Source: Tepidimicrobium xylanilyticum (GTDB lineage Bacteria > Bacillota > Clostridia > Tissierellales > Tepidimicrobiaceae). Taken from it: a stretch of 60,651 nt of DNA. Below the pieces are notes generated by a model that was not told the DNA's origin, made no database searches, and saw nothing but the letters and a program-made list of their open reading frames with translations. The DNA is taken from the NCBI RefSeq assembly GCF_900106765.1, contig NZ_FNNG01000006.1, forward strand, positions 105,140 through 165,790, given 5' to 3'. Positions 33,677-47,056 of this stretch are shown here, in pieces (the stretch's first letter is position 1; every line of letters begins with the position of its first letter). Position numbers and translations under genes: made by a program.

Positions 33677-35017
33677 TTAACCATTCTTCTTTATAATTCT
33701 TGCAATAAAAAACCCATCTGTACCATGAATATGTGGAAATAATTGTACATATCCTTTATTTCCAGTTTCAATATTTTCTAACGAGTCCAATAATTCTCCA
33801 AATCCTAATAGAGAAAAGTTTTTATTAGCCTTCAAAAAATCCATAACCACATCTAAATTTTCTTCCTTTCCAATGGTACAAGTACTATAAACGATTATGC
33901 CCCCAGGTTTTACATATTTTTTGGCATTATTAAGAATGGCTTTTTGCATCCTAACCAATTCTTTTATATCCTCTTCCTTCCTATTCCATTTTATATCTGG
34001 TCTTCTCCTAATAATTCCTAATCCAGAGCAAGGAGCATCAATTATGCAATAATCTGCTTTGCCCACCATAGTATTATCAACTTTTAAAGCATCAAATATT
34101 TCCGTTTCTATGATATTGATTCCTAATCTATTGGAATTTTCCTTTATCAATCTCAATTTATGCTCATATATATCCCTACTTATAACCTTTCCTTTATTTT
34201 CCATTATCTCTGCAATATGAGTAGCTTTCCCTCCTGGTGCGCTACACAAATCCATAACTAAACTCCCCTCTTTTGGATTAGCTATCTGCCCTACTAACAT
34301 GCTACTTTCATCTTGAATGGTAAAACAACCTTGTTGAAACTCCTCCCTCTCAGTAATCCTAATAGGATTCTCTACTATAATCCCATCTTTTGCATACCTA
34401 GTATTATAAACTATATATCCATAGCTGGACAGCTTGTCGGATAATTCTTCCCTATTCGTCTTTAACCGGTTTACCCTAATATTCAATTTAGGTTTAGAAT
34501 TATTGCTAATGCACAGTTTTTCTGTGAATTCATAACCAAATTCATTAATCCACCTTCTAATTATCCACTTAGGATAGGAATACTTTATGGAAATATAGTC
34601 TACTGAATTGCTTACTTCTACCACCATCAATTTTTCCTTATTCCTTGAAAAATTTCTTAGAACTCCGTTAACAAAACCACTGATTCCTTTGTGACCGTAT
34701 TTCTTAGAAAGATTAACTGATTCATTTACAGCTGCCCTATCTGGAATTTTGTCCATAAAAGCCATTTGATATACTCCCATCCTTAAAATATCTAGGATAG
34801 GCGGTTGAATCTTTTCAACCTTAATACTAGATAGTTTAGAAATAATATAATCTAAATATAAACGATTCTCTATTACTCCATAGACTATTTCCCTTATTAA
34901 GTTTTCATCCTTAATTTTAATATTTTCTTTTATATATTTATTTATTGTATAATTAGAATAAGCTCCCTTACTGTGGACATCTATTAATATATTTAAACAT
35001 ATCTCCCTAACATTCAT
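33677..35017 (-). CDS. rsmB: 16S rRNA (cytosine-967-C5)-methyltransferase RsmB
   Basis: A 446-residue m5C methyltransferase (Sun/Fmu). The N-terminal NusB-like domain (1 to ~140) starts NVREICLNILIDVHSKGAYSN and includes VNGVLRNFSRN. The Rossmann catalytic domain has VMDLCSAPGGKATHIAE (SAM), DAPCSGLGIIRRRPDIKW (motif IV Cys) and VYSTCTIGKEEN (motif VI catalytic Cys). The ATG at 35017 with GGGGAGAG upstream is chosen; the frame is open to 35065 but lacks support. In B. subtilis rlmN follows; here the next gene is stp. Confidence 0.96.
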   Translation of the reverse strand: MNVREICLNILIDVHSKGAYSNYTINKYIKENIKIKDENLIREIVYGVIENRLYLDYIISKLSSIKVEKIQPPILDILRMGVYQMAFMDKIPDRAAVNESVNLSKKYGHKGISGFVNGVLRNFSRNKEKLMVVEVSNSVDYISIKYSYPKWIIRRWINEFGYEFTEKLCISNNSKPKLNIRVNRLKTNREELSDKLSSYGYIVYNTRYAKDGIIVENPIRITEREEFQQGCFTIQDESSMLVGQIANPKEGSLVMDLCSAPGGKATHIAEIMENKGKVISRDIYEHKLRLIKENSNRLGINIIETEIFDALKVDNTMVGKADYCIIDAPCSGLGIIRRRPDIKWNRKEEDIKELVRMQKAILNNAKKYVKPGGIIVYSTCTIGKEENLDVVMDFLKANKNFSLLGFGELLDSLENIETGNKGYVQLFPHIHGTDGFFIARIIKKNG

Positions 35018-35083
35018 ATTAAACTCTCCCCATAAAATATTATGCCCGGGGATTGCCCCAGGCAAAGCTATAAACTAGAATTT

Positions 35084-35794
35084 TTAATCCCTTCTTCTAC
35101 CAAACATAGCCATAAGTCTTAATAACTGAGCTAAAGCAACTAGAGTCGCTCCAACATAAGTTAGTGCAGCGGCATTTAAAACCTTCTTAGAAGAATCAAC
35201 TTCATCATGATAGATTATGCCATTCTCAAGCTGATATAAAGCTCTTCTACTTGCATTAAATTCTACTGGCAACGTAATCACTTGGAATAGGACTACTGCC
35301 ACATAAAGTAGTATTCCCAGTTCTATAAAAAATGGGCTAATTATAAAACCTAATAATATCAAAAACCAAACAAACCTTGCACCAATACTTGCAATAGGTG
35401 CAATATTATTTCTTAAAATAAGAGGAAAATATCCTTCTCCGTGCTGTATAGCATGACCAACCTCATGCGCTGCTACAGAAACTGCTGCTACTGACCTGCC
35501 ATTATAAACATTTCTCGAAAGCCTTATTACTTTGTTTCTAGGGTCATAATGGTCTGTTAAATTCCCTCCTATAGGTTCAATTCTAATATGGTATAAACCA
35601 TTCCTATCCAATATCAGCCTTGCTACTTCGTAGCCAGTTAAACCAGAACTGCTTTGAATTCCTAGATATTTATTAAAGGAAGATGTAACCTTAAATTGAG
35701 CATATAATGAAAACAACAAGGCAGGCATCAACAATATAAAGGCTATACTATCAATCCCACCATAGTAGCCTCCATAATAATATCCTCCATACAT
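35084..35794 (-). CDS. Zinc metallopeptidase YugP family
   Basis: A 236-residue membrane metalloprotease (neutral zinc metallopeptidase, YugP). A Gly/Tyr-rich N-terminus (MYGGYYYGGYYGG) precedes the first hydrophobic helix (residues ~15-33). The zinc site HEVGHAIQH is near residue 110, followed by hydrophobic segments at about 125-175 and 205-225, and FNASRRAL lies between. The substrate is unknown. Its position between fmt and rsmB is common in Clostridia, although absent from B. subtilis. AAGGAGGG precedes the ATG. Confidence 0.93.
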   Translation of the reverse strand: MYGGYYYGGYYGGIDSIAFILLMPALLFSLYAQFKVTSSFNKYLGIQSSSGLTGYEVARLILDRNGLYHIRIEPIGGNLTDHYDPRNKVIRLSRNVYNGRSVAAVSVAAHEVGHAIQHGEGYFPLILRNNIAPIASIGARFVWFLILLGFIISPFFIELGILLYVAVVLFQVITLPVEFNASRRALYQLENGIIYHDEVDSSKKVLNAAALTYVGATLVALAQLLRLMAMFGRRRD

Positions 35795-35817
35795 AGTATC
35801 CCTCCTTAATCCTGATA

Positions 35818-36750
35818 TTATTCAAGTCTTATATTCAAATCAAATTGATTGCCTTTTAAGAATTCCCTTACCTTTAAGTTCTTCTTGTTAGGAAATTGCA
35901 ACTCCTCTATAACAATGCAGGAATCAGAACAATTTACATAGATTCCATCCTCTTGAACCTTAACAACCTTACCATTCTCGCTTTCCAAAAACTTTTCTAC
36001 TCTCCTAGCTTTGTGAATTTTTACTCTATCACCTTTATATATTATATAGGCAGATGGCCAAGGTTTTAACCCTCGTATTAGATTAATAATATTTTCTCCC
36101 TTGTTATTCCAATCAATTTTTCCAATTTCCTTGCTCAACATAGGTGCATAAGTTGAGAGATTATCATCCTGAGGAATTGGTTTAATGTTGTTATTCTTAA
36201 TATCATTTAAAGTTTCAACAACCAGTCTAGCTCCAAGTAAGGATAATTTATCATGAATAGATTTGGAGTCGTCTTCCTCTTCTATGGGTATGGATTCATA
36301 TTTTAATATGTCCCCAGTATCCAATCCTTCATCCATTTTCATTATAGTAATGCCTGTTTCTTTTTCTCCATTTATAAGAGCCCAATTGATGGGAGCAGGA
36401 CCTCTATATTTAGGTAAAAGGGAAGCATGTATATTAATACATCCATGTAAGGGTAACTCCAATACACCCTTTCTTAAAATTTGACCATAAGCCACTACAA
36501 TTATACAATCTGGCTGAACCTCTTTTAATAGTTTCAAGGACTCCTCTGAATTCACATTTTCTGGTTGATAGACATCTAAGCCCAGCTCTAGAGCCTTTTC
36601 CTTTACAGGAGTAGGCAATAATTTTTTCCCTCTACCTCTCCTTTTATCCTTTTGTGTTATGACCAATGAAATATTAAATTCACTATTATTTAAGAATTCT
36701 AAAGCAGGAACAGCAAATTCTGGCGTGCCCATAAAAACAATCTTCACCAT
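35818..36750 (-). CDS. fmt: Methionyl-tRNA formyltransferase
   Basis: A 310-residue enzyme that formylates initiator Met-tRNA using 10-formyltetrahydrofolate. The N-terminus VKIVFMGTPEFAVPALEFL is diagnostic. The catalytic region has INIHASLLPKYRGPAPINWALINGE (Asn/His, and the SLLPKYRG motif) and ETGITIMKMDEGLDTGDIL. The C-terminal OB-like domain contains RGLKPWPSAYI. It lies 8 bases after def, giving the usual deformylase-formyltransferase pair. GAGGTGAT precedes the ATG. Confidence 0.98.
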   Translation of the reverse strand: MVKIVFMGTPEFAVPALEFLNNSEFNISLVITQKDKRRGRGKKLLPTPVKEKALELGLDVYQPENVNSEESLKLLKEVQPDCIIVVAYGQILRKGVLELPLHGCINIHASLLPKYRGPAPINWALINGEKETGITIMKMDEGLDTGDILKYESIPIEEEDDSKSIHDKLSLLGARLVVETLNDIKNNNIKPIPQDDNLSTYAPMLSKEIGKIDWNNKGENIINLIRGLKPWPSAYIIYKGDRVKIHKARRVEKFLESENGKVVKVQEDGIYVNCSDSCIVIEELQFPNKKNLKVREFLKGNQFDLNIRLE

Positions 36751-36758
36751 ATCACCTC

Positions 36759-37229
36759 TTACTCTTCTCCATCTTCATCAGGTATTATTTCTTCTATCAT
36801 CTTGTCAGTAAAAAGTATTCCATTTAAGTGATCAATTTCATGACATAATGCTTTTGCCAAAAGTCCAGTTCCCTCGATGATCTTCTTTTGTCCATTTTCA
36901 TCTAAATATTCTACTTTAACCTTTTCTGGCCTTTTAACAGTTCCTACCTTATTCGGAATGCTTAAACAGCCTTCAACATCTATGTTTTCCCCTTCTTCTT
37001 CAATAATCTTCGGATTTATTAGCTTTATTGGTCCCTCACCAACGTCTATAACCACTACTCTTCTTAAAACTCCTACCTGAGGAGCAGCTAATCCAACACC
37101 CTCGTATTCATACATGGTATCTACCATATCTTCTAATAAAATCTTGATCCTTTCATTAATTTCTGTTACCTCTTTAGCAACCTTTCTTAAAATAAGGTCT
37201 CCAGCATATCTTATTTGTCTTATAGCCAT
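36759..37229 (-). CDS. def: Peptide deformylase
   Basis: A 156-residue iron/zinc enzyme that removes the formyl group from nascent proteins. The three family motifs are [17 protein letters not shown] (metal Cys) and HEIDHLNG (catalytic Glu and two metal His). The length and spacing correspond to type 1 deformylase. GGAGG is 6 bases before the ATG. It is in the priA-def-fmt cluster conserved across Bacillota. Confidence 0.98.
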   Translation of the reverse strand: MAIRQIRYAGDLILRKVAKEVTEINERIKILLEDMVDTMYEYEGVGLAAPQVGVLRRVVVIDVGEGPIKLINPKIIEEEGENIDVEGCLSIPNKVGTVKRPEKVKVEYLDENGQKKIIEGTGLLAKALCHEIDHLNGILFTDKMIEEIIPDEDGEE

Positions 37230-37239
37230 TTTATTCCTC

Positions 37240-39717
37240 CTACAATATTGAATTTGGGTTAATATCTATATTGAACTTAATCCCCGTAACATCTACTTTA
37301 TATCTATTATATATAAATACCCATTCTATAGCGGTTTTTAACTTGTCTAAATATTCATTTTTACATTTTATTATAATTTGATACCTATAATTATTCTTAA
37401 TCCTTTCTAATGGGGCTGGAAAAGGCCCAATTATATTATCTACAAAATCGATTAAATTAATCTGCTTCAAATTATTAATTAGTATTTTATAGAACTCCTT
37501 ACTCTTTATTATAACACGTTTAACATCTTCTCCATAAATTATTATAGAAATTATATTGGTAAAGGGAGGATAATTGAATTCTTTTCTAATAAGAACCTCT
37601 TTATTATAAAAGGCCAAGTAATTATACTCCTGTGCAAGTTGAATACTGTAATGCTCTGGATTATAGGTTTGTACTATTACTTTACCTTCAAAATCACCTC
37701 TACCAGCTCGTCCAGCTACCTGAGTTATTAACTGAAATGTCCTTTCAGGAGACCTAAAGTCTGGTAAATTTAGACTTGTATCCGCTGCAATTATTCCAAC
37801 TAATGTTACATTTTTGAAATCTAAACCCTTAGCTACCATTTGGGTTCCAATCAATATATCTATTTTCTCTTCCTTCATATTGTTTAATATAGATTCATAA
37901 CTACCCTTTTTACTGGTGGTATCCAAGTCCATCCTTTTTACTACAGCATTTGGAAACAACCTTTTAGTAAACTCTTCTACTTTTTCAGTACCTATCCCAA
38001 AATATTTAATATATTTGCTCTTACAAACAGGGCAAATATTTGGTGGACTAATGGCTAAACCACAGTAATGACATTTCAACCTATTCTCCTTCAAATGATA
38101 GGTCATGGATATACTGCATTTATTACATTTTACTACATACCCACATTGTCTGCAAGAAACGAAAGTGGAATGGCCTCGCCGGTTTAAAAAGAGAATGGTT
38201 TGCTTATTATCTTTCAAATTCTCTTCTATTGCTTCATATAATTCCTTACTAAAAATTGATTTATTTCCAGAATTGAGTTCTTCTCTCATATCAATAATTT
38301 TAACAAAGGGCAATTCTCTGTTCATTATCCTTTTTTTTAAATTCAAAAGTTTATACTCCCCTTTTATGCTCCTGTAATAGGATTCAACAGATGGGGTAGC
38401 AGATGCAATAACAAGTGTTGATCCAAATTGATCACATCTCTTCTCAGCTACCTGTAGAGTATCATATTTAGGGTTCATGCTGGATTTATAGGTAGATTCA
38501 TGTTCCTCATCTATCACGATTAGGCCTAAATTGGAGAAGGGTGCAAATACTGCAGAGCGAGCTCCTACTGCTATTTTGACTTTTCCTTCTCTTATTTTCC
38601 TCCATTGATCAAACCTTTCTCCATAAGATAATTTGCTATGTAAAACCGCCACCCTATCTCCAAATCGTCCAACAAACCTTTGAACCGTTTGAGGAGTTAA
38701 AGATATTTCTGGAACTAAAACTATTGACTCCTTCCCTTTATTTATCATCTCTTCAACCAGCTGTAGATAAATCTCCGTTTTCCCACTTCCTGTAACCCCA
38801 TGGATTAAAAATTTACTGGATTGGTTCCTATTGATATGGTCCATAATGGTATCAAAACAATTCCTTTGTTCTAAGGTTAACTCATGCTTTTTATAGGGAC
38901 TAATATCTTCCTTAATTGGACTTCTAAAAATCTCCCTATTTACTATTTGGATCAAACCTTTCTTTTCCATAGATTTAATAGTACTAATGGAACTGTTAAC
39001 CTCCATCATCAACTCCTTAAGGGGAATTTCTCCCTTATCAAATAAAAATTCAGCAATTTCCAATTGTTTATAGCTTCTTTTCCCAATTTTTTGATTTAAT
39101 TCCTCTCTGGAATTAAATCTGTTTTTAAGATAAACATATTTTTCATATTTAGGTTCTATGGAAGTTTGAATTTCCATAGAAGTAGTTAGTATCCCTTTAC
39201 TCTCCAACTGTCTTATAATCTTATTAGTCAATCTATTATTCATTTGCTCCTTTAATTCTCCTAGTTCTATCTTCCCCTTATTATTATGAATTATGGTTAC
39301 TACACTTTTTTCTAAAGTATCTAAAGTATTGTAAATATCATCATGTACTTCTTCTAATAAAATATTAGTTTTAACCTCCTTAAAATCCCCAGGGGGAAGT
39401 ACCGCTTTAAATGCATCTATATAAGGAGACAGATATTTTTCTGACATCCATATGCTCAAATCAATTAAATCCTTAGAAATCAAAGGTTTGTCGTCTATAA
39501 CATCTATTATCTTTTTTAGTTTATGCGAACCAAAATAGTTCTCTTCTATTTTAATAACAATTCCCTTAACTACTCTATTACCTAATCCAAAGGGAACCAA
39601 TACCCTCATTCCCTCTTCTACTAATTCTACTAGGTCTGAATCAATCAGATATGTATAGGGCTTATCGGTACTTGACGACTTGTTATCTATTATTACTTGT
39701 GCAAATTTCTTATTCAT
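37240..39717 (-). CDS. priA: Primosomal protein N' (replication restart helicase PriA)
   Basis: An 825-residue superfamily-2 helicase that reloads the replisome at stalled forks. The N-terminal DNA-binding domain (1 to ~110) contains [19 protein letters not shown] winged-helix segment leads to the helicase: [15 protein letters not shown] (motif I), [11 protein letters not shown] (DEEH) and [11 protein letters not shown]. The zinc-binding insert carries two sets of four cysteines ([21 protein letters not shown]...ICPVCKSKY). Helicase motifs V/VI are [19 protein letters not shown] and [10 protein letters not shown]. It lies between coaBC and def. Confidence 0.98.
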   Translation of the reverse strand: MNKKFAQVIIDNKSSSTDKPYTYLIDSDLVELVEEGMRVLVPFGLGNRVVKGIVIKIEENYFGSHKLKKIIDVIDDKPLISKDLIDLSIWMSEKYLSPYIDAFKAVLPPGDFKEVKTNILLEEVHDDIYNTLDTLEKSVVTIIHNNKGKIELGELKEQMNNRLTNKIIRQLESKGILTTSMEIQTSIEPKYEKYVYLKNRFNSREELNQKIGKRSYKQLEIAEFLFDKGEIPLKELMMEVNSSISTIKSMEKKGLIQIVNREIFRSPIKEDISPYKKHELTLEQRNCFDTIMDHINRNQSSKFLIHGVTGSGKTEIYLQLVEEMINKGKESIVLVPEISLTPQTVQRFVGRFGDRVAVLHSKLSYGERFDQWRKIREGKVKIAVGARSAVFAPFSNLGLIVIDEEHESTYKSSMNPKYDTLQVAEKRCDQFGSTLVIASATPSVESYYRSIKGEYKLLNLKKRIMNRELPFVKIIDMREELNSGNKSIFSKELYEAIEENLKDNKQTILFLNRRGHSTFVSCRQCGYVVKCNKCSISMTYHLKENRLKCHYCGLAISPPNICPVCKSKYIKYFGIGTEKVEEFTKRLFPNAVVKRMDLDTTSKKGSYESILNNMKEEKIDILIGTQMVAKGLDFKNVTLVGIIAADTSLNLPDFRSPERTFQLITQVAGRAGRGDFEGKVIVQTYNPEHYSIQLAQEYNYLAFYNKEVLIRKEFNYPPFTNIISIIIYGEDVKRVIIKSKEFYKILINNLKQINLIDFVDNIIGPFPAPLERIKNNYRYQIIIKCKNEYLDKLKTAIEWVFIYNRYKVDVTGIKFNIDINPNSIL

Positions 39718-39738
39718 ATAATCATTCCTTGTCCATTA

Positions 39739-39780
39739 AAGATAAAAGCTAGATTAAAATGGTTATCTAGCTTTTATCTT
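39739..39780 (-). terminator. Long hairpin at the coaBC 3' end
   Basis: A perfect 16-bp inverted repeat (AAGATAAAAGCTAGAT and its complement) with a 10-base loop spans the coaBC stop codon at 39767. On the minus strand it ends in TTTAATGG, so termination would be partial, which fits the need for readthrough into priA. Confidence 0.55.
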
Positions 39781-40975
39781 CTATTAATTTCTTTACTTTG
39801 TCAATTATTATCTTCGCCACTTCTGATTTATCCATAATAGGATAGTCAGTTATAATTCCCTCTCTATCTATAATTGTAACAACATTGGTATCCTCTTTAA
39901 AGCCAGCTCCATCTTTAGAAACATCATTGGCTACAATGAAATCTAAATTCTTATTAATAAGTTTCTCTTTAGCATTTTCAATAAGATCATTGGTTTCTGC
40001 TGCAAAACCGACTACTATTTGATCTTTCTTTATTTTACCAAAATACGCAGCTATATCAGGATTCCTAATATACTTAATATTTAATTCGTCATTTTCAATA
40101 TTCTTTTTCTTTATCTTCACATCACTTACTACTTCTGGCTTATAATCCAGCGGAGCAGCAGCTTTTATTAGAGCATGACATCTATCAAAATATTCTTTTA
40201 CAGCATTGAACATATCCAATGTAGTGTTTACTCTAATAAGCTGTACACCTTCAGGTGGTTTTAAATTAGTTGGGCCAGATATAAGTATGACCTCTGCTCC
40301 TCTTTTCTGCCCTTCTTCCGCAATTTTATATCCCATTTTTCCACTGGAATGATTTGTAACATATCGGACTGGATCGATTGGTTCTATGGTGGGACCAGCT
40401 GTAACTATGAATTTCATGCCAATTAAGTCCTTACTATAGAAACTATTTTTTAAATATTGAACGATATCAGCTGGCTCTGCCATTCTTCCTGGTCCATAGG
40501 TTTGGCATGCTAACATACCTACTGCTGGGTCTATAAATTCGTATCCTAGCTTCTTTAAATACTCAATATTTTTTTGAACGATTGGATTTAAATACATGTT
40601 GGTATTCATGGCAGGTGCAAATATTACCTTGGCTCTAGTTGCCATTATGGTGGTAGTCAATAGATCGTCAGCAATACCATTAGCTATTTTCCCTATTATA
40701 TTTGCAGTAGCAGGGGCAATCAAAAACACATCTGCTTTTTCTGCCAAAGAAATATGTTCTACGTCATAATTCCTTGGTTCCTTAAACATATCTACATATA
40801 CCGGATTTAGGGCTAAAGTTTGAAAAGTCAAAGGAGATACGAATTTTGTAGCATTCTCAGTCATAATTACCTCCACATTAGCTTTCTCCTTTTTAAGCCT
40901 ACTCACTAAATCAGCTGCTTTATAAGCAGCAATTCCTCCTGTTACCCCTACTATAATGTTTTTATCCTTAAACAT
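39767..40975 (-). CDS. coaBC: Bifunctional phosphopantothenoylcysteine decarboxylase/synthetase
   Basis: A 402-residue fusion for two steps of CoA synthesis. The N-terminal flavoprotein CoaC (1 to ~185) has VGVTGGIAAYKAADLVSRL, the active-site-type His in DVEHISLAEKADVFLIAPATANIIGKIANGIADDLLTT, and PAMNTNMY. The CoaB half begins near 190 with FIVTAGPTIEPIDPVRYVTNHSSGKMG and contains IKAAAPLDYKPE and VGFAAET. It lies downstream of rpoZ by 8 bases. CoaD at 21944-22429 acts next in the pathway. Confidence 0.97.
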   Translation of the reverse strand: MFKDKNIIVGVTGGIAAYKAADLVSRLKKEKANVEVIMTENATKFVSPLTFQTLALNPVYVDMFKEPRNYDVEHISLAEKADVFLIAPATANIIGKIANGIADDLLTTTIMATRAKVIFAPAMNTNMYLNPIVQKNIEYLKKLGYEFIDPAVGMLACQTYGPGRMAEPADIVQYLKNSFYSKDLIGMKFIVTAGPTIEPIDPVRYVTNHSSGKMGYKIAEEGQKRGAEVILISGPTNLKPPEGVQLIRVNTTLDMFNAVKEYFDRCHALIKAAAPLDYKPEVVSDVKIKKKNIENDELNIKYIRNPDIAAYFGKIKKDQIVVGFAAETNDLIENAKEKLINKNLDFIVANDVSKDGAGFKEDTNVVTIIDREGIITDYPIMDKSEVAKIIIDKVKKLIEDKS

Positions 40976-40983
40976 ATTTTCAC

Positions 40984-41193
40984 CTACTTATAACCTTTTA
41001 TCTCAGGTCTTTTATACTTTAACTTTCCAGCCATTATTTCCTCAATAGCTATAGTTACAGGTTTGGTTGAATTCGTCTCTATTAATGGTTTAGCCCCATC
41101 TACCAATTGTCTGGACCTTTTAGCCGTCAACATGACTAGAGTATATCGGCTATCAGCAATTTTCGCTAATTCATTTATTGATGGACTATACAT
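40984..41193 (-). CDS. rpoZ: RNA polymerase omega subunit
   Basis: A 69-residue omega subunit, aiding assembly of the beta' subunit. The conserved helix is SRYTLVMLTAKRSRQLVDGA, followed by KPVTIAIEEIMAGKLKY. AGGAGGGG precedes the ATG. The gmk-rpoZ-coaBC order is standard for Bacillota, and the spacing of 10 bases to gmk indicates co-transcription. Confidence 0.96.
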   Translation of the reverse strand: MYSPSINELAKIADSRYTLVMLTAKRSRQLVDGAKPLIETNSTKPVTIAIEEIMAGKLKYKRPEIKGYK

Positions 41194-41203
41194 AATACCC
41201 CTC

Positions 41204-41806
41204 CTATTTCATTATGCTATCTATGATATTCCTTAATCTTTTTACTTTCAATTTTTCTGCCTCTATTATTATTTCTATCTTTTGAACAGCTTCAATGACT
41301 TCATCATTTATTACTATATAATCGTATTCATCAACAAATTTTAGTTCTTCGAAAGCATTTTTAAATCTAAGGTCTATATCATCTTCCGATTCAGTTCTTC
41401 TTTTTCTAATTCGATTTTTTAATTCGCTCATAGATGGTGGCAATAGAAATACAAACACAGCTTCAGGATAAGATTGTTTTACCTGTAAGGCCCCTTGCAC
41501 ATCTATCTCTAATATAACTATATTACCTTTTTCAATCTGGTCTAAAACAAACTTCTTTGGAGTCCCATATAGATTCCCATGTACATTAGCATATTCTAAG
41601 AAATCCCCATCTTCAATCATCTTATTAAACTTTTCCTCATCTACAAAGAAATAGTTTACCCCTTCTTTTTCCCCCCTTCTAGGAAGCCTTGTAGTTGCTG
41701 AAACGGAAAATACCAGCTTTTTATTCCTTTCCAATATCCTCCTACAAACAGTACCTTTACCTGCCCCAGAAGGCCCAGATATCACCAATAGAAAACCTTT
41801 TGACAT
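41204..41806 (-). CDS. gmk: Guanylate kinase
   Basis: A 200-residue kinase phosphorylating GMP and dGMP, and so controlling GTP supply. The P-loop is VISGPSGAGKGTVCRRIL, followed by SVSATTRLPRRGEKEGVNYFFV (GMP binding) and FLEYANVHGNLYGTP. DVQGALQVK and IRKRRTESEDDI complete the core. The length is normal. It follows remA and precedes rpoZ. Confidence 0.98.
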   Translation of the reverse strand: MSKGFLLVISGPSGAGKGTVCRRILERNKKLVFSVSATTRLPRRGEKEGVNYFFVDEEKFNKMIEDGDFLEYANVHGNLYGTPKKFVLDQIEKGNIVILEIDVQGALQVKQSYPEAVFVFLLPPSMSELKNRIRKRRTESEDDIDLRFKNAFEELKFVDEYDYIVINDEVIEAVQKIEIIIEAEKLKVKRLRNIIDSIMK

Positions 41807-41821
41807 TTGACTACTTCCCTT

Positions 41822-42085
41822 CTAATCTTCTACTTTATCGCTAGATTTATTATTCAACCTTTGTGCAACAGTCTCTGGTTGTACTGCAGATAGTATAATA
41901 TGATTACTATCGGTAATAATCACTGCCCTTGTTCTCCTGCCATAAGTAGCATCTATTAATATACCACTATCCCTTGCATCTTGTATCATCCTTTTAATAG
42001 GAGCTGATTCTGGGCTTACTATAGCTATAATTCTATTTGCTGACACTATATTTCCAAAACCAATATTTATTAGTTTTATGCTCAT
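41822..42085 (-). CDS. remA: RemA-family DNA-binding regulator (DUF370)
   Basis: An 87-residue protein of the RemA/YlzA family. In B. subtilis RemA forms octameric rings that bend DNA and activate matrix and osmoprotection genes. Family marks are [37 protein letters not shown] and [33 protein letters not shown]. In non-matrix-forming Clostridia the targets are unknown. It lies between yicC and gmk, as in B. subtilis. Confidence 0.95.
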   Translation of the reverse strand: MSIKLINIGFGNIVSANRIIAIVSPESAPIKRMIQDARDSGILIDATYGRRTRAVIITDSNHIILSAVQPETVAQRLNNKSSDKVED

Positions 42086-42101
42086 CTCTTACCCTCCTAA
42101 A

Positions 42102-42983
42102 CTACTCGATATTTTGCACTTGCTCTCTAATTTTCTCTAAGTAACTTTTTATTTGAACTATTAAATTACCTATACTTAAATCATTGGCCTTCGAACCAAT
42201 GGTATTTATTTCTCTATTCATCTCTTGAAGAATGAAATCTAGTTTTCTGCCAACTGGATTTTCCTCCTCTAAGGCCTCCAAAAATTGCTTAATGTGACTA
42301 TTGAACCTCACCACTTCTTCGTTTATATCAGATCTGTCAGCAAAAAAAGCAACTTCATTGCTTAATCTTTCTTCATCTAGTTCATATTCTTCGTTAAGTA
42401 GCTCTTTAATTCTATCCCTTAGTTTTTCTCTATACTCCTCTACTACTAGAGGTGCTCTTTGTTCAATATTATGAATCATCTCTTTAACTTCAAGTAATTG
42501 GGATATAATATCCTCCTTAAGTGTATTTCCTTCAACCTTTCTCATATCCATTACTTTATCCAATGCTATATCTAAAGCTACCATTAAACAATTCCAAGCC
42601 TCATCTTCGTCTAACTCCTTCCTTTCAGTCCTAATTATTTCAGGAAGGGTTAATAGATGGGACAATTTTACATCATCCTCTAAATCTAGCTCGCCTATTA
42701 TTCTATCTAAATGGACTTTATAGGATTTGGCTAATGGAATATCTATTTTTATATCCATTGCTGCCTCATTAATATACTCCAAACTTACATATACTTCTAC
42801 CCTTCCTCTATAAATTCTATTCTTAACTCTTTTTCTTATTTTTTCCTCTAAGTAACTTAGATGTTTAGGTATTTTTATGATAATATCAGAATATCTATGA
42901 TTAATAGTTTTTATTTCAACATTGAAATTATGTACTCCATCGGTACTCATTCCTCTGCCAAAGCCAGTCATGCTTCTAACCAT
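42102..42983 (-). CDS. yicC: YicC family endoribonuclease
   Basis: A 293-residue YicC/YloC protein. The E. coli member is an endoribonuclease acting with PNPase on the RyhB sRNA, and YloC has RNase activity in B. subtilis. The start RSMTGFGRG and VEIKTINHRYSDIIIKIPKHLSYLEEKIRK are diagnostic; the C-terminus DRSDINEEVVRFNSHIKQF and GRKLDFILQEMNREINTIGSKAND is the DUF1732 block. It is the first gene of a long minus-strand cluster (yicC to rsmB) with a promoter just upstream, divergent from rqcH. Confidence 0.96.
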   Translation of the reverse strand: MVRSMTGFGRGMSTDGVHNFNVEIKTINHRYSDIIIKIPKHLSYLEEKIRKRVKNRIYRGRVEVYVSLEYINEAAMDIKIDIPLAKSYKVHLDRIIGELDLEDDVKLSHLLTLPEIIRTERKELDEDEAWNCLMVALDIALDKVMDMRKVEGNTLKEDIISQLLEVKEMIHNIEQRAPLVVEEYREKLRDRIKELLNEEYELDEERLSNEVAFFADRSDINEEVVRFNSHIKQFLEALEEENPVGRKLDFILQEMNREINTIGSKANDLSIGNLIVQIKSYLEKIREQVQNIE

Positions 42984-43010
42984 TGATTAATCATCTCCCT
43001 ATATGAATAT

Positions 43011-43038
43011 ATGATACCAACTATTTAACTATTGTCAA
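43011..43038 (-). promoter_or_regulatory. Promoter of the yicC-rsmB gene cluster
   Basis: A perfect -35 TTGACA (43033-43038) and a -10 TATCAT (43011-43016) have a 16-base spacer, 28 bases before yicC. The rest of the 242-base divergent gap is AT-rich; a TATAAT about 45 bases before rqcH may serve that gene. Confidence 0.6.
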
Positions 43039-43225
43039 TGCAATATCAAGTATTAATTCTGTAGAAAGTAAAAATTAAATGTTTCAAGTTAATATTATAT
43101 TGATAATGAAAAAAAATCTATAATTTATTACATTTTTTTAATATTGTTTATCAGTTAATCCTTTAGTTTATTTATGTATATGGAAATGTTATAATTATAA
43201 TATCATAAAAAGTGGAGGAATTCTT

Positions 43226-46456
<3,231 letters not shown>

Positions 46457-46464
46457 ATAATCCC

Positions 46465-46920
46465 TCAATTCTCATATCTATCTAATAAAATCAAACCCAT
46501 TATTAGAATAGTTCCTAATACTACAAAAATATCTGCCACATTAAAAACGGGAAAGTTATAATTCCTGCCTAACTTAAAACTAAAAAAATCCACTACATAG
46601 CCTAACCTTATCCTATCTATAAAATTACCAATTGCCCCACCTAATAACATTATTAGGCCAAATCTAAATAGTAGGGTTACACTACTAGAATATTTTATTA
46701 AAAAAAGTACAATAGTTATAATTACAAAAATTGTTATTACAATAAAAAAAAGTTTTTTATTTTGCAAGATGCCAAATGCAGCACCAGTATTTTCTACATA
46801 ACACAATTGAAAAAAATTCTCTATTACTACATAAGGACTCTTACCCTTTAAATATTTTACTGCTGCAAATTTGGTTATTTGATCTAATACGATAATCAAT
46901 ATTCCCATTAAATATAGCAA
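46465..46920 (-). CDS. lspA: Lipoprotein signal peptidase (signal peptidase II)
   Basis: A 151-residue, four-helix membrane aspartyl protease that cleaves prolipoproteins. The catalytic Asp residues lie in GGAIGNFIDRIRLGYVVDFF and FNVADIFVVLG, and the family motif VENTGAAFGIL is present. The start is a TTG with GGAGG 8 bases upstream, which gives the first hydrophobic helix intact (LYLMGILIIVLDQITK). Its promoter lies upstream, after the terminator of the TraR-like gene. Confidence 0.96.
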   Translation of the reverse strand: MLYLMGILIIVLDQITKFAAVKYLKGKSPYVVIENFFQLCYVENTGAAFGILQNKKLFFIVITIFVIITIVLFLIKYSSSVTLLFRFGLIMLLGGAIGNFIDRIRLGYVVDFFSFKLGRNYNFPVFNVADIFVVLGTILIMGLILLDRYEN

Positions 46921-46955
46921 TATATTTTCCTCCTTGTACTTATAAATATATTACT

Positions 46956-46984
46956 ATTTTAAAACATAATCAAGTTAATTACAA
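46956..46984 (-). promoter_or_regulatory. Promoter of lspA-rluD-pyrR
   Basis: A -35 TTGTAA (46979-46984) and a -10 TAAAAT (46956-46961) have a 17-base spacer and lie about 36 bases before the TTG start of lspA. Confidence 0.55.
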
Positions 46985-47012
46985 TAATGGTTTCGATTAA
47001 TTTAGCCATAAT

Positions 47013-47047
47013 AAAAGGCTTCCACTAATCTACCTTGAAAGCCTTTT
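47013..47047 (-). terminator. Terminator of the TraR/DksA-like gene
   Basis: A perfect 9-bp stem (AAAAGGCTT / AAGCCTTTT) with a 17-base loop is followed on the minus strand by ATTATGG, and the arm itself ends in T4. It starts 9 bases after the stop codon. Confidence 0.65.
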
Positions 47048-47056
47048 ATACTCTAT